A stretch of DNA of 54,990 bases from an uncultured Burkholderiales bacterium (GCA_951812315.1 CATOSA010000068.1:1-54990); one strand, 5' to 3'. Shown: positions 21,973 to 30,239, counted from the first letter of the stretch. The notes: generated by a model not told the origin, from the letters alone. Made by a program: numbers and translations.

Positions 21973-23235
21973 GTGAGCAGAACACACGACAATATTCCTG
22001 AACAACTGGGTCGCTACCATATGCTCGGCCTGGCAGGACGCGGCAACATGGCAGTCGTTTATACAGGATACGACCCGTTTCACAATCGCGACGTCGCGAT
22101 CAAATTGTGTGATCCGCGCAATGCTCAGTCCGCAACCTACAATGACAAACTCACGCGCAAGCTGTTCTTCAACGAAGCGCATACTGCCGAGAAACTGGAT
22201 CACCCGAATATTCTCAAGATTCTCGATGCAGGCGAGCAGGACGATCGGCTCTATATTGTCATGGAATACGTAGATGGAAGCGAAACGCTTCCAGCGCTGT
22301 GCGACTACGCCACACCGCCGACCTCGCGTCGGGTAGCGGAAATCATTTACGCGTGTGCAGTTGGACTTGACTATGCTCATCGCAATGGCGTCGTTCACCG
22401 TGACATCAAGCCGACGAATATTCTATTTGCGCCCGATGGTTCCCTGAAAATTGGCGACTTTGGTATTGCCCAGAGGGCAAACGCTGAATCTACGCAAGTG
22501 AGTGGTGTTCTTGGAACACCGCACTTCATGTCACCCGAACAAATACGCGGAGACGACGTCAATGGGCAGACGGATCTCTATTCTCTTGGTGTACTGATGT
22601 ACAGACTGCTGTCCGGTCGTTTGCCGTTTACCGGCGACAATATTCCAAGTCTCCTGTACAGCGTATGCCATAAGGATCCACCAAAACTTTCCAAACTGTG
22701 CCCGGACTTGCCCCAGGATTTGATTCAGGTCGTCGAGTGCGCAATGCACAAGGATCTGGAAAAGCGCTATCGGGTGGGGAGAGAGCTCGCCGCCATTTTC
22801 TTCGACCTGCACAAGCCCGACGTGGCAACGCCTGCTGACACCCGCTTTGAACTGGTCAGAAATCTACGCTTCTTCACGGAGTTCACTGATGCAGAGCTGT
22901 GGGATGTCATGCACCATTGCCACTGGGAAACGCATGAGGCCGGCAAGGATATCGTCAAGGAAGATACTCTGGACATGTCGCTGTTTGTGATCGTATCCGG
23001 CACGGCCAGCGTAACGCACGGCGGACGGGTCGTAGCGAGGCTCAAGCGCGGGGACTGTTTTGGCGAACTCGGTTATGCCGGCAAAGCGAAACGGTCGGTC
23101 GCAATGGCCGCAACAAGCGACGTCACCGTGATGAGAATGAATGCCGCCGCAATCGACCAGACGTCAACCGAATGCCAACTTCGATTCCACAAACATACCG
23201 GTGATTTTGCTGACCGGTTGCTCGACGCGACTTGA
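21973..23235 (+). CDS. Ser/Thr protein kinase fused to a cyclic-nucleotide-binding domain
   Basis: A soluble eukaryotic-type kinase of about 420 residues with a regulatory CNB domain. Kinase domain (about 12-285): glycine loop LAGRGNMAVVYTG, ATP Lys44 in VAIKL, catalytic loop VVHRDIKPTNILF with Asp144, DFG Asp162, and the activation segment GTPHFMSPEQIRGDD. CNB-like domain (about 295-415): FFTEFTDAELWDVM, LFVIVSGTASVTHGG and LKRGDCFGELGYAGKAKRSVAMAA, where FGELGY lines the phosphate pocket. The open frame begins at 21874, but the first 33 residues look like noise; GTG 21973 is my choice. No membrane segment. The ligand (cAMP, cGMP or none) is not proven. Confidence 0.88.
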   Translation: MSRTHDNIPEQLGRYHMLGLAGRGNMAVVYTGYDPFHNRDVAIKLCDPRNAQSATYNDKLTRKLFFNEAHTAEKLDHPNILKILDAGEQDDRLYIVMEYVDGSETLPALCDYATPPTSRRVAEIIYACAVGLDYAHRNGVVHRDIKPTNILFAPDGSLKIGDFGIAQRANAESTQVSGVLGTPHFMSPEQIRGDDVNGQTDLYSLGVLMYRLLSGRLPFTGDNIPSLLYSVCHKDPPKLSKLCPDLPQDLIQVVECAMHKDLEKRYRVGRELAAIFFDLHKPDVATPADTRFELVRNLRFFTEFTDAELWDVMHHCHWETHEAGKDIVKEDTLDMSLFVIVSGTASVTHGGRVVARLKRGDCFGELGYAGKAKRSVAMAATSDVTVMRMNAAAIDQTSTECQLRFHKHTGDFADRLLDAT

Positions 23236-23252
23236 TCGGGTGAAAGGCAAAA

Positions 23253-23351
23253 TGTCGGGATGCGGATACCTATCTTGCCAAGCCTGTCAGTAAGGACGAG
23301 TTCTACCAGACGCTACGCAAACACCTGGGAGCAAGATCACCGACGGGTTAG
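23253..23351 (+). pseudogene. Response-regulator receiver domain, C-terminal scrap
   Basis: The frame TYLAKPVSKDEFYQTLRKHL followed by GARSPTG and TAG 23349-23351 is the last helix and the conserved Lys-Pro of a receiver domain, as at the end of hybrid histidine kinases. Nothing upstream extends it; the kinase gene ends 18 bases before. A remnant of a lost signalling gene next to a surviving signalling gene. Confidence 0.6.
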
Positions 23352-23368
23352 AGAAGTTCGCTGCTGAC

Positions 23369-23413
23369 TGTCAATCCCCGCATATCTGTCAATCTCCGCG
23401 TATCTGTCACTTG
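23369..23413. repeat. 18-bp tandem repeat, about 2.5 units
   Basis: TGTCAATCCCCGCATATC, TGTCAATCTCCGCGTATC, then TGTCACTTG. It lies in the non-coding gap (23352-23584) between the receiver scrap and the HAD gene. Confidence 0.7.
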
Positions 23414-23511
23414 TAGCGTCGACGTGCATCGCCTGCGCGCTTCACGCAATCATTCTCCCCGCCAGCCTTGTCAATTGAACGCGCAGGCCTGCGTGTGGTT
23501 TAATCCCCATC

Positions 23512-23539
23512 GTTGCCCGCGAATCTATTCGCGGGCAAC
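23512..23539. promoter_or_regulatory. Perfect 28-bp inverted repeat before the HAD gene
   Basis: GTTGCCCGCGAAT, two bases, ATTCGCGGGCAAC: 13-bp perfect arms. It ends 45 bases before ATG 23585. There is no T run after it, so a terminator is less likely than an operator or an RNA hairpin in the leader. Confidence 0.6.
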
Positions 23540-23584
23540 GCAGAATTCCAAAACGACAAAAATCACTACGCAGGGAGAGAGGCC

Positions 23585-24307
23585 ATGGCCGACAACGGCA
23601 TCAAGGCACTTACGTTTGATACCGGCGGAACCATACTGGATTGGCACAGCGGTTTCCGTGATGCTCTGGCTAAGCTCGGCAAGAAACACGACATCGACAA
23701 GGACTGGGCGGGACTGACCAACGAATATCGCCGCCGAACGCTGCAGACCATGCTCAACCACGGCGAGCATCAGCCGGCAAGCAAGAATTTCGACCACGTG
23801 CATCGCGATGTATTGCACGAACTGGCCAGAGAATCCGGACTGGAGGCATTCAGCGATGCGGATTTGCGAACCGTGTCATGGGACGCTCTACACAACCTGA
23901 CCTGCTGGCCCGATTTTCCGGCGACTCTTCCGAGACTGCGGGAAAAATTTGTGTGCGTATCGTTCACCCTGCTAAGCATTCGCAACATCATCGATACGGC
24001 GCGTGCGAATGGGCTCAGCTGGGATGCCGTCATTTCCTGTGAGGCAATCGGCAAGTACAAACTGCTTCCGGAGGCATATCACACATGCGCGAAGTTTCTG
24101 CAACTCGATCCGGCTGAATGTTGCATGGTTGCCTGCCACAACTTCGATCTGGACGCCGCGAAGTCTTGCGGTTTCAAATCCGCTTTTGTACGCAGGCCGG
24201 ATGAATGGGGACATGAAGCGCCGCCCAATCCCGAGCCAAATGCGCATCATGATTTTGTCGCAGATGATTTCCCCGATCTCGCGCGCCAGCTTGGCATCGC
24301 TGTCTGA
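23585..24307 (+). CDS. HAD-superfamily hydrolase (haloacid dehalogenase type II-like)
   Basis: Predicted hydrolase of 240 residues. The nucleophile motif is LTFDTGGTILDW (Asp at about residue 11), motif II is VSFTLLSIRN, and motif III/IV are GKYKLLPEAYH and VACHNFDLDAAKSCG. The layout resembles L-2-haloacid dehalogenases, but the motif I residues differ from the usual DAYGTLFD, so a phosphatase or other C-X hydrolase is possible. GGGAGAGAGG lies before ATG 23585; the frame is open from 23513, but that lead contains the inverted repeat. It is followed 24 bases later by the PEP-mutase-family gene, likely one operon through the SDR gene. Confidence 0.82.
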   Translation: MADNGIKALTFDTGGTILDWHSGFRDALAKLGKKHDIDKDWAGLTNEYRRRTLQTMLNHGEHQPASKNFDHVHRDVLHELARESGLEAFSDADLRTVSWDALHNLTCWPDFPATLPRLREKFVCVSFTLLSIRNIIDTARANGLSWDAVISCEAIGKYKLLPEAYHTCAKFLQLDPAECCMVACHNFDLDAAKSCGFKSAFVRRPDEWGHEAPPNPEPNAHHDFVADDFPDLARQLGIAV

Positions 24308-24331
24308 ATACGACGAACGTAATCGCAGACC

Positions 24332-25189
24332 ATGTCACGCTGGACTGAGCGACGAACCCGGTTCCGGAATATTCTTGCAAATGATGCGTGCATCTATCCG
24401 GGATCGGTATTCGATCCGATATCGGCCAGGATTGCTGAAGATCTCGGGTTTGAAGCCGCCATGTTCGCCGGCTCGATCGCTTCGCTGACTGTTCTTGGTG
24501 CGCCCGATCTCATCACCCTCACACTGACCGAGTTTGCCGAGCATGCGCATCGTATTTGCCGTGCCGGAAAACTGCCACTGATGTGTGACGCAGATCATGG
24601 TTACGGTAATGCGCTCAATGTCAGGCGCACGGTCGAGGAACTCGAAACGGCCGGCGTTGCAGCGCTGACGATCGAAGATACGGATTTGCCAACGCCGTTC
24701 GGCAGCAACGGTAAAGCGCGCCTGCTTTCTGCTGAGGAAGGTTTCGGCAAGATGCGCGCTGCGCTCGATGCACGCTGCGATTCGAACCTCGTCATCGTAG
24801 GCCGTACCGGTGCAATGGCAATCAGCGGAATTGAAGACGCGATCTCTCGCGCCCGCCGATATGCCGATGCCGGCGTCGATGCAGTTTTTTTTACTGGTGT
24901 AAAGACGCGTGATGACCTGGACAGAATCAGTAGCGAAGTAAACGTACCGTTGATGCTCGGTGGGGCGGGCAAGGATTTGTTTGATCTCGCCTACCTCGGT
25001 TCTCGCAACGTACGCATTTGTCTGCAGGGTCACCAGCCATTCATGGCCGCCGTACAAGCGGTTTACGACACGCTTGGCGCGCTGCGCGGCGGCGCTTCGC
25101 CGCAGTCACTCGAAGGCGTTGCGTCCGGTGACCTGATGAAACGACGATTACGCCCAATGGATAAAGGACTGGCTGTAGCCCTTCGCTGA
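24332..25189 (+). CDS. Isocitrate lyase/PEP mutase-family enzyme (oxaloacetate decarboxylase-like)
   Basis: TIM-barrel C-C bond enzyme of 285 residues. Metal and substrate residues are in PLMCDADHGYGNALNV and LTIEDTDLPTPFG; FDPISARIAEDLGFEAAMFAGS is the N-terminal signature. The IEDTDLP variant and length resemble the bacterial oxaloacetate decarboxylases of this superfamily (PA4872 type) rather than methylisocitrate lyase (which has KKCGH). Mg-dependent decarboxylation of a 2-oxo diacid is the best guess. It sits between the HAD and cupin genes on the same strand. Confidence 0.82.
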   Translation: MSRWTERRTRFRNILANDACIYPGSVFDPISARIAEDLGFEAAMFAGSIASLTVLGAPDLITLTLTEFAEHAHRICRAGKLPLMCDADHGYGNALNVRRTVEELETAGVAALTIEDTDLPTPFGSNGKARLLSAEEGFGKMRAALDARCDSNLVIVGRTGAMAISGIEDAISRARRYADAGVDAVFFTGVKTRDDLDRISSEVNVPLMLGGAGKDLFDLAYLGSRNVRICLQGHQPFMAAVQAVYDTLGALRGGASPQSLEGVASGDLMKRRLRPMDKGLAVALR

Positions 25190-25288
25190 CGATGTCCCTG
25201 AGTACGGCCAGCGTCTACAGCTTTATGTTCTCGGGATGGGTTAAAGTCCCGGTGAACGCTTTCCCGAAAGCAGCAACGGAGATTTCAA

Positions 25289-25792
25289 ATGACCACTGTT
25301 TCCCCGGCACATCCCGCGCAAGTGGAACACGCACGCACACCGGACGCAGGCGAGCACAATAAATTGCCTCCGATGGCGTCACGGTTTGTGCAGGTCGACG
25401 CCCTGCCCTGGCAACAATCACGCTTCGACGGTATCGAAACGAAAACGCTTCTCGCCGACAACTCATCTGGATTGCTCACCTCATTGCTGAAAATGGCACC
25501 GGGTGCGCGGCTGCCTGACCATGAACATGTCGAGATCGAGCAAACATGGGTTCTCGACGGCAGTCTGGAATGCGGCGAAGGTCATTGCACGGCGGGTAAC
25601 TACGTCTGGCGACCGGCCGGCAGCCGGCACGTCGCCTGGGCCGGACCGCAAGGCGCTTTGTTACTCGGCATGTTCCAGATGCCCAACCGGTTTTTCGAGC
25701 CAGACGGTCGTCAACTTGATTTTCTCGGCCAGGACTGGACGCAAGCCTGGGACGAGGTACATGAGCGCAGGCAACAGGCACTGTTCGACTGA
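25289..25792 (+). CDS. Cupin-domain protein (ChrR-type cupin)
   Basis: Small cupin of 167 residues. Motif 1 is LPDHEHVEIEQTWVLDGSLE (two His and a Glu), motif 2 YVWRPAGSRHVAW. These metal ligands resemble ChrR C-terminal cupins and the 2,4'-dihydroxyacetophenone dioxygenase-like group. No zinc-binding anti-sigma N-terminus is present, so it is not an anti-sigma factor in itself. GGAGAT lies before ATG 25289. It is probably part of the HAD-to-SDR operon; the role is unknown. Confidence 0.72.
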   Translation: MTTVSPAHPAQVEHARTPDAGEHNKLPPMASRFVQVDALPWQQSRFDGIETKTLLADNSSGLLTSLLKMAPGARLPDHEHVEIEQTWVLDGSLECGEGHCTAGNYVWRPAGSRHVAWAGPQGALLLGMFQMPNRFFEPDGRQLDFLGQDWTQAWDEVHERRQQALFD

Positions 25793-25826
25793 CATGTTCG
25801 TGACAGACGGTCACAGGTAACTGCCG

Positions 25827-26603
25827 ATGGGCACAAAACTGCTGGAGGGCGACATTGCCCTTGTCACCGGAGCCGCATCGGGAATCGGGCGCGGCATTGC
25901 GAAGCAACTCGCGAAGGAAGGCGCGCGCGTCGTACTGTCGGATTCAAACGCCAACGACGGGCGACAAGTGAGTGAAGCATTGCGCAGCGAAGGCCATGAC
26001 GCGACCTTTATCCCTGCCGACCTTTCGCAGAAGCAAGATCCTGAAAAATTACTCAGGAATGCTTCGGAAAAATTTGGCACCTTGTCCATCCTGGCACACA
26101 GCGCCAGTCCGCCACGGCACGAAGCCGATCGCGTACTTGCGGTCGAAGAGGACGTCTGGGATGAGATGCTGGCGGTCAATTTGCGTGCGGGATTTATTCT
26201 GGCGCGCGAAGCGGGACGCGAGATGATCGCGCAGGACATCAAGGGACGGATGTTGATCATTACGTCGCTGCACGCTGGAACACCGCGTAATTTGCCGCAC
26301 TACAGTGCGGCCAAGGCTGGCCAGACGATGGTCATGAAGGAACTGGCCAAAGCATTTGGACCACACGGAATCCGCATCAACGCGATTGCGCCCGGCGCGA
26401 TTGCCGGCGGCGGCTTCGACGCCACCGGTGCCGGATTGGAACGCTTGACCCAATGCACCAGCCTGCGACGCCTTGGCACGCCGGAAGACATTGCCGGAAT
26501 GGCGATCGCACTATTGTGCGACCGGTTTTCGGCCTATGTCACCGGCACAACGGTCGCGGTCGACGGCGGCATTGCACTGCACAACTGGATCGAACCGGAC
26601 TAG
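25827..26603 (+). CDS. Short-chain dehydrogenase/reductase
   Basis: NAD(P)-dependent SDR of 258 residues. The cofactor loop is VTGAASGIGRGIA, with Asp in VVLSDSNAND favouring NAD(H). The Tyr-Lys pair is in HYSAAKAGQ, and the end VTGTTVAVDGGIALHN is typical. The motif usually NNAG is HSASP here, an unusual form. Catalytic Ser would lie in LIITSLHAG. The stop codon TAG lies inside the terminal bases of the MITE-like repeat that follows, so the insertion may have set the present 3' end. Confidence 0.9.
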   Translation: MGTKLLEGDIALVTGAASGIGRGIAKQLAKEGARVVLSDSNANDGRQVSEALRSEGHDATFIPADLSQKQDPEKLLRNASEKFGTLSILAHSASPPRHEADRVLAVEEDVWDEMLAVNLRAGFILAREAGREMIAQDIKGRMLIITSLHAGTPRNLPHYSAAKAGQTMVMKELAKAFGPHGIRINAIAPGAIAGGGFDATGAGLERLTQCTSLRRLGTPEDIAGMAIALLCDRFSAYVTGTTVAVDGGIALHNWIEPD

Positions 26604-26784
26604 CAGTCTGTCGGACTTAGGGGTTCGAAAGCGAAACGGTGGGAGAGCGAGTACAGATTTTGCCGATTTCACGTGTTTCGATGAAGCTGCACATATCGGG
26701 AATACGTAAGGAGAAATCGGTGAAATATGGGCCGCTCTCCCACCGTTGCAGCCGAATCATCCTGAGTCCGACAGACTGCTAGTC
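26598..26784. repeat. MITE-like element with long inverted ends, full copy
   Basis: GACTAGCAGTCTGTCGGACT at the left and its exact complement at the right bound 187 bases. A second paired block is AACGGTGGGAGAGCG (26635-26649) with CGCTCTCCCACCGTT (26733-26747). Taking CTAG (26600-26603 and 26779-26782) as target duplication gives ends CAGTCTGTCGGACT, as for IS5-type elements that choose YTAR sites. It codes for nothing. Half copies lie at 7205-7272 and 40454-40474. Confidence 0.82.
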
Positions 26785-27220
26785 AAGACGAATGGGAAAC
26801 TGGAAGTGACCGCACCGAATCTGGACGACTGGCTTGGTCTTGTCGAAGAAGATGTGATTGATCCGCAATTGCCGATTATCGATCCACATCATCACTTGTG
26901 GGAGCACCCGGACAACCGCTACGTCGCCGAAGATTTTCTGCGCGATGTGGCCAGCGGTCACAATGTTGTGCAATCGGTGTTCGTTGAATGTATGTCCATG
27001 TACCGTACGTCTGGACCGGAATCGTTCAGACCAGTCGGTGAAACTGACTATGTTTGCCAGCTGGCCGAGCGCTCGGACGCTGCCGGACCAGAGTCGCCGC
27101 CGGCATCGTTGGCTATGCCGATCTGACCCTGGGTGACGCGGTCGAGCCGGTGTTGCAGGCGCATATCGAGTCCAGAAAAGGCCGCTTCCGAGACTGTGTA
27201 AATAGTCTGGGGTTTTTGAG

Positions 27221-27250
27221 AAAATACCCGCACATTGTTGCGGGTATTTT
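27221..27250 (+). promoter_or_regulatory. Hairpin covering the transposase ribosome binding site, copy 2
   Basis: Same 12-bp stem (AAAATACCCGCA / TGCGGGTATTTT, loop CATTGT) three bases before the transposase ATG 27254. Acts as terminator or as a cover for the ribosome binding site in incoming transcripts. Confidence 0.65.
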
Positions 27251-27253
27251 TTT

Positions 27254-28342
27254 ATGCACATTCAGGGACAAAGCCGGGATCAGGCGACGCTATTTCCGGA
27301 GCGGCTCGATGATCTGATAGGCCAGGACAATGCAGTCCGGGTGATCGACGCGTTTGTTGATACGCTAGATTTGAATGCACTTGGTTTTGCCCGCATGCAG
27401 CTTCAGGCCACGGGCCGGCCACCGTACCACCCGGGTGATGTGTTAAAGCTGTATTTGTACGGCTATATGCACCGAGTACGCAGCTCACGGTGTCTTGAGC
27501 GCGAGTGCCAGAAGAACCTCGAGGTGCTGTGGTTGCTGAACCGGCTGGCGCCAGATCACAAGACCATTGCCAACTTCCGGGTGGACAACCGTGTGGCCCT
27601 GACGCGCGTGTGTCGGGCGTTCGTGCAGTTTTGCCGCTCGCAAGCGCTGTATGGCGGCGAGCAAATCGCGATTGATGGCAGCAAGTTCAGGGCGGACAAC
27701 AGCCGCAGCCGAGTCACACACAAGAAAGATCTGCAACAGCGAGTCAGCGGCCTGGATCGCAGGATCGGAGCGTGGCTCGATGCGCTCGAAGACAATGAGG
27801 ACAATGATGACCAAGGGCCCAACGGCGGCGACACCCAAGGCGCTCTTGGCGCACTCAGGGCCGAGCGCGAGACCTTAACCGAACGCATCCGGGCGATGGA
27901 CGATGCGCAAGTCTCGGCGCAGCCCGATACGGACGAGCAGGCGCGGGTGATGCCCCGCGCACATATTGGCTACAACGTACAAAGCACGGTCGATGGCAAG
28001 CACCGCCTGATCGTGGATGTGGACGTGGTACAAAATGCCAATGATTTGCAGCAGTTGTATCGCATGGCGCGACGCAGCCAACGCCAACTGCAGCGCGATC
28101 GGGTGCAGGTACTGGCCGATGCAGGCTATTCCAATGGTCAGCTGCTAAAGCGCTGCCAGGCCCCCTATGTGCCGGTACAGCGCGCCACGAACAACCAAGG
28201 CGATGGCTGCTACTTCGACAAATCGGAGTTTACCTACTGCGGCGAGGGCGATTACTACGAGTGCCCGGCCGGTGAGCACTTGCCAAAGAAGACCCAGTCG
28301 AACAAGCAGCGCCACTGGCTATACACCAGTGAGGCTGGGTGA
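27254..28342 (+). CDS. IS1182-family transposase, N-terminal and core part
   Basis: This is the 362-residue counterpart of the ORF at 8831-9919, with the same DUF772-type N-terminus and the DDE residues in IAIDGSKFRA and VLADAGYSN. It has Leu in GDVLKLYLYGYMH where copy 1 has Pro. It ends at EAG and TGA, overlapping the C-terminal ORF by four bases. Confidence 0.85.
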   Translation: MHIQGQSRDQATLFPERLDDLIGQDNAVRVIDAFVDTLDLNALGFARMQLQATGRPPYHPGDVLKLYLYGYMHRVRSSRCLERECQKNLEVLWLLNRLAPDHKTIANFRVDNRVALTRVCRAFVQFCRSQALYGGEQIAIDGSKFRADNSRSRVTHKKDLQQRVSGLDRRIGAWLDALEDNEDNDDQGPNGGDTQGALGALRAERETLTERIRAMDDAQVSAQPDTDEQARVMPRAHIGYNVQSTVDGKHRLIVDVDVVQNANDLQQLYRMARRSQRQLQRDRVQVLADAGYSNGQLLKRCQAPYVPVQRATNNQGDGCYFDKSEFTYCGEGDYYECPAGEHLPKKTQSNKQRHWLYTSEAG

Positions 28343-28599
28343 CGCGCCACTTCGAGGAAGACGTGCTTAACGAGGTCGCCGATCGCACCGCGGCCAATCC
28401 ACTCATGATGCAACGGCGCAACGGCATGGTGGAACACCCATTTGGCACGCTCAAGCGGCGTATGAACGGCGGGCGTTTCCTGGTAAGAGGCATACAGAAG
28501 GTCAAAGCCGAGATGGCATTGGCCGTGACCGCTTATAACCTGACCCGTGCTATTAACATCCCGGGAACGAAGCAACTCTGCAAGGCACTGGCTATCTAA
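28339..28599 (+). CDS. IS1182-family transposase, C-terminal part
   Basis: This is the 86-residue counterpart of 8574-8834 (Asn instead of Asp in KRRMNGGRFL). It carries the last catalytic acidic region, RNGMVEHPFGTLK. The same lesion separates it from the core ORF as in copy 1, so the split predates the spread of these copies. Confidence 0.75.
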   Translation: MTRHFEEDVLNEVADRTAANPLMMQRRNGMVEHPFGTLKRRMNGGRFLVRGIQKVKAEMALAVTAYNLTRAINIPGTKQLCKALAI

Positions 28600-28613
28600 T
28601 CACAAATGAAAAA

Positions 28614-28639
28614 GAGGCCACCTCGAACAAGATGGCCTC
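28614..28639. terminator. Bidirectional hairpin terminator at the 3' end of IS copy 2
   Basis: GAGGCCA and TGGCCTC pair, with an A run before and a T run at 28644-28648 after. It will stop transposase transcripts, and plus-strand amidohydrolase transcription would stop here as well. Confidence 0.6.
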
Positions 28640-29342
28640 CGGGTTTTTACACAGCCTCTTCCGCGGGATTCGCCATGCCAGCGGCTGGGACGCCAGCGAC
28701 GACATGCGTAACTCGCACACGCATCCGCCGGCTGGCCTGCTATCGGACGAAGCTTTTCGCGCCGGTTTTGCCCAATTGGCAAAGAAACAGCTGAGCTTCG
28801 ACGCCTGGCTATATCACCCACAGATACCGGAACTGACCGAACTCGCACACGCATTTCCGGAAACCACCATCATTATCAATCACATTGGCGGGCCTCTTGG
28901 AATCGGGCCCTACTCCGGAAAACGCGAGTCAGTTATGGATCAATGGAAGCGCAACATGGCGAAGCTCGCTGATTGCGACAACGTCTGCGTCAAGCTCGGT
29001 GGCCTGGCCATGAAAATATGTGGTTTCGACTGGCATAAGCGGGACATTCCGCCGACGTCAGACCAGCTTGCCAGCGCAAATGGCCACTACTACGAGTTCT
29101 GCATCGAACACTTTGGTATACAGCGCTGTATGTTCGAGAGCAATTTTCCGGTCGACAAGCTGTCCTGTTCCTACGGTGTGCTGTGGAACGCGTTCAAGAA
29201 AATTGCCGGTAGATACTCCGCACAGGAGCGAACGGCACTATTTCATGACAACGCAGCTCGTATCTACCAGCTTCAGGCGGTCGTCTGAGCGTGTTGCCAA
29301 CACCATCAGACGAAACGCCGTCAATGTAAGACAAACAGCAAG

Positions 29343-30239
29343 TCAAGAAGGCGGAAATACCTTCAGCCGCTGCGCTTGTTCGGCGGTGAGCGTCAGGCTT
29401 CCGTTCTGGTAATCCTGAACAGCTTGCTCAATTTCCTCGCGCGTGTTCATTACAAACGGGCCGTATTGTGCGACCGGCTCTGACAGTGGCTTACCTGCAA
29501 GCAACAAGAAGCGCGCTTCGCTGTTTTCGGTTTCTACCCGCAATTCGCTGCCATCACACAATAGTCCCGCGGTACGCCGCTTCAGCGGCTGCCTGTCTTC
29601 GCCGACAACTGCGTCCCCGTCATACAAATACACAAATGCGTTGTAGCCGGGTTTAATCGGCAGTTCCACACTGGTATTGGGCGGAAGCCGAACATCCAGG
29701 TACAACGGATCTGTCGTCAGGCTGGTGACTGCCCCTTTGACGTCCCCGCTGCGTTGGGAAAGCGTGCCGGCAATGACGCGAACTTCACCGCCATCGTCCA
29801 GGCTGATACCGGGAATCTGTTCCGAGGGTATGTCCCGATAGCCCGGATCCTTCATTTTTTCCGTGGCCGGAAGATTGATCCATAGCTGGAAACCGCGCAT
29901 GCGCCCTTCAGTCTGCTGCGGCATTTCCGAATGAATAATCCCACGTGCAGCGCTCATCCACTGGACATCGCCCGGACCCAGATCACCGCGATTGCCAACG
30001 CTGTCTTCGTGACGCATATGCCCATCAAGCATGTAGGTTACGGTTTCGAAACCACGATGCGGATGAGACGGAAAGCCAGCAATGTAATCATCGGGATTGT
30101 CGGAATAAAACTCGTCCAGCATCAGAAACGGGTCATGACGGAGGAACTGGGACGAGCCGACACTGCGCCGCAGTTTCACACCGGCGCCATCCGACGTTGC
30201 GACCGATTCAATGACTCTTTCAACTGTTCTGCCTGCCAT
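29343..30239 (-). CDS. Pirin-family protein
   Basis: Bicupin of the pirin family (iron-binding, quercetinase-like), about 298 residues from ATG 30239 (AAGGGTG upstream; a GTG at 30263 is also in frame). Metal ligands are in the N-terminal cupin: FPSHPHRGFETVTYMLDGHMRHEDS and ARGIIHSEMP. RRSVGSSQFLRHDPFLMLDEF is the typical pirin start. It lies 66 bp downstream of the DoxX gene on the same strand, with a LysR gene divergent to the pair. Pirin plus DoxX under a LysR regulator is a common redox or quinone-stress arrangement; substrate unknown. Confidence 0.9.
   Translation of the reverse strand: MAGRTVERVIESVATSDGAGVKLRRSVGSSQFLRHDPFLMLDEFYSDNPDDYIAGFPSHPHRGFETVTYMLDGHMRHEDSVGNRGDLGPGDVQWMSAARGIIHSEMPQQTEGRMRGFQLWINLPATEKMKDPGYRDIPSEQIPGISLDDGGEVRVIAGTLSQRSGDVKGAVTSLTTDPLYLDVRLPPNTSVELPIKPGYNAFVYLYDGDAVVGEDRQPLKRRTAGLLCDGSELRVETENSEARFLLLAGKPLSEPVAQYGPFVMNTREEIEQAVQDYQNGSLTLTAEQAQRLKVFPPS

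Larger units (their letters stand above)
27191..28657 (+). mobile_element. IS1182-family insertion sequence, copy 2
   Basis: Same 1467-bp element as at 8516-9982, in the other orientation. Ends AGACTGTGTAAA (27191-27202) and the complement of AGGCTGTGTAAA (28646-28657). It is flanked by the 6-bp duplication CTTCCG (27185-27190 and 28658-28663). It interrupts the amidohydrolase gene. High identity between copies points to recent transposition. Confidence 0.93.
26806..29288 (+). pseudogene. Amidohydrolase (COG3618-like), split by IS copy 2 and frameshifted
   Basis: Metal-dependent TIM-barrel hydrolase of the group with 2-pyrone-4,6-dicarboxylate lactonase. The 5' part has the metal motif IIDPHHHLWEHP and VVQSVFVECMSMY. 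A frameshift near 27085-27100 leads to AAGIVGYADLTLGDAVEPVL and HIESRKGRFR, where the IS enters at 27191. After it come GIRHASGWDASDDMRNSHTH, IIINHIGGPLGIGPYSG and FESNFPVDKLSCSYGVLW. Removing the IS and one 6-bp duplicate joins GRFR to GIRHA in frame. The open frame upstream starts in the MITE; GTG 26806 is the likeliest original start. Dead as it stands. Confidence 0.85.

Noticed and set aside
23369..23413. CRISPR array
   Set aside because: The units are contiguous tandem repeats without spacers, only 2.5 of them; the same holds for the other repeats in the window and no cas gene is present.
26615..26640. tRNA T-arm-like sequence GGTTCGAAA
   Set aside because: No acceptor stem or anticodon arm around it; it is part of the MITE-like repeat.
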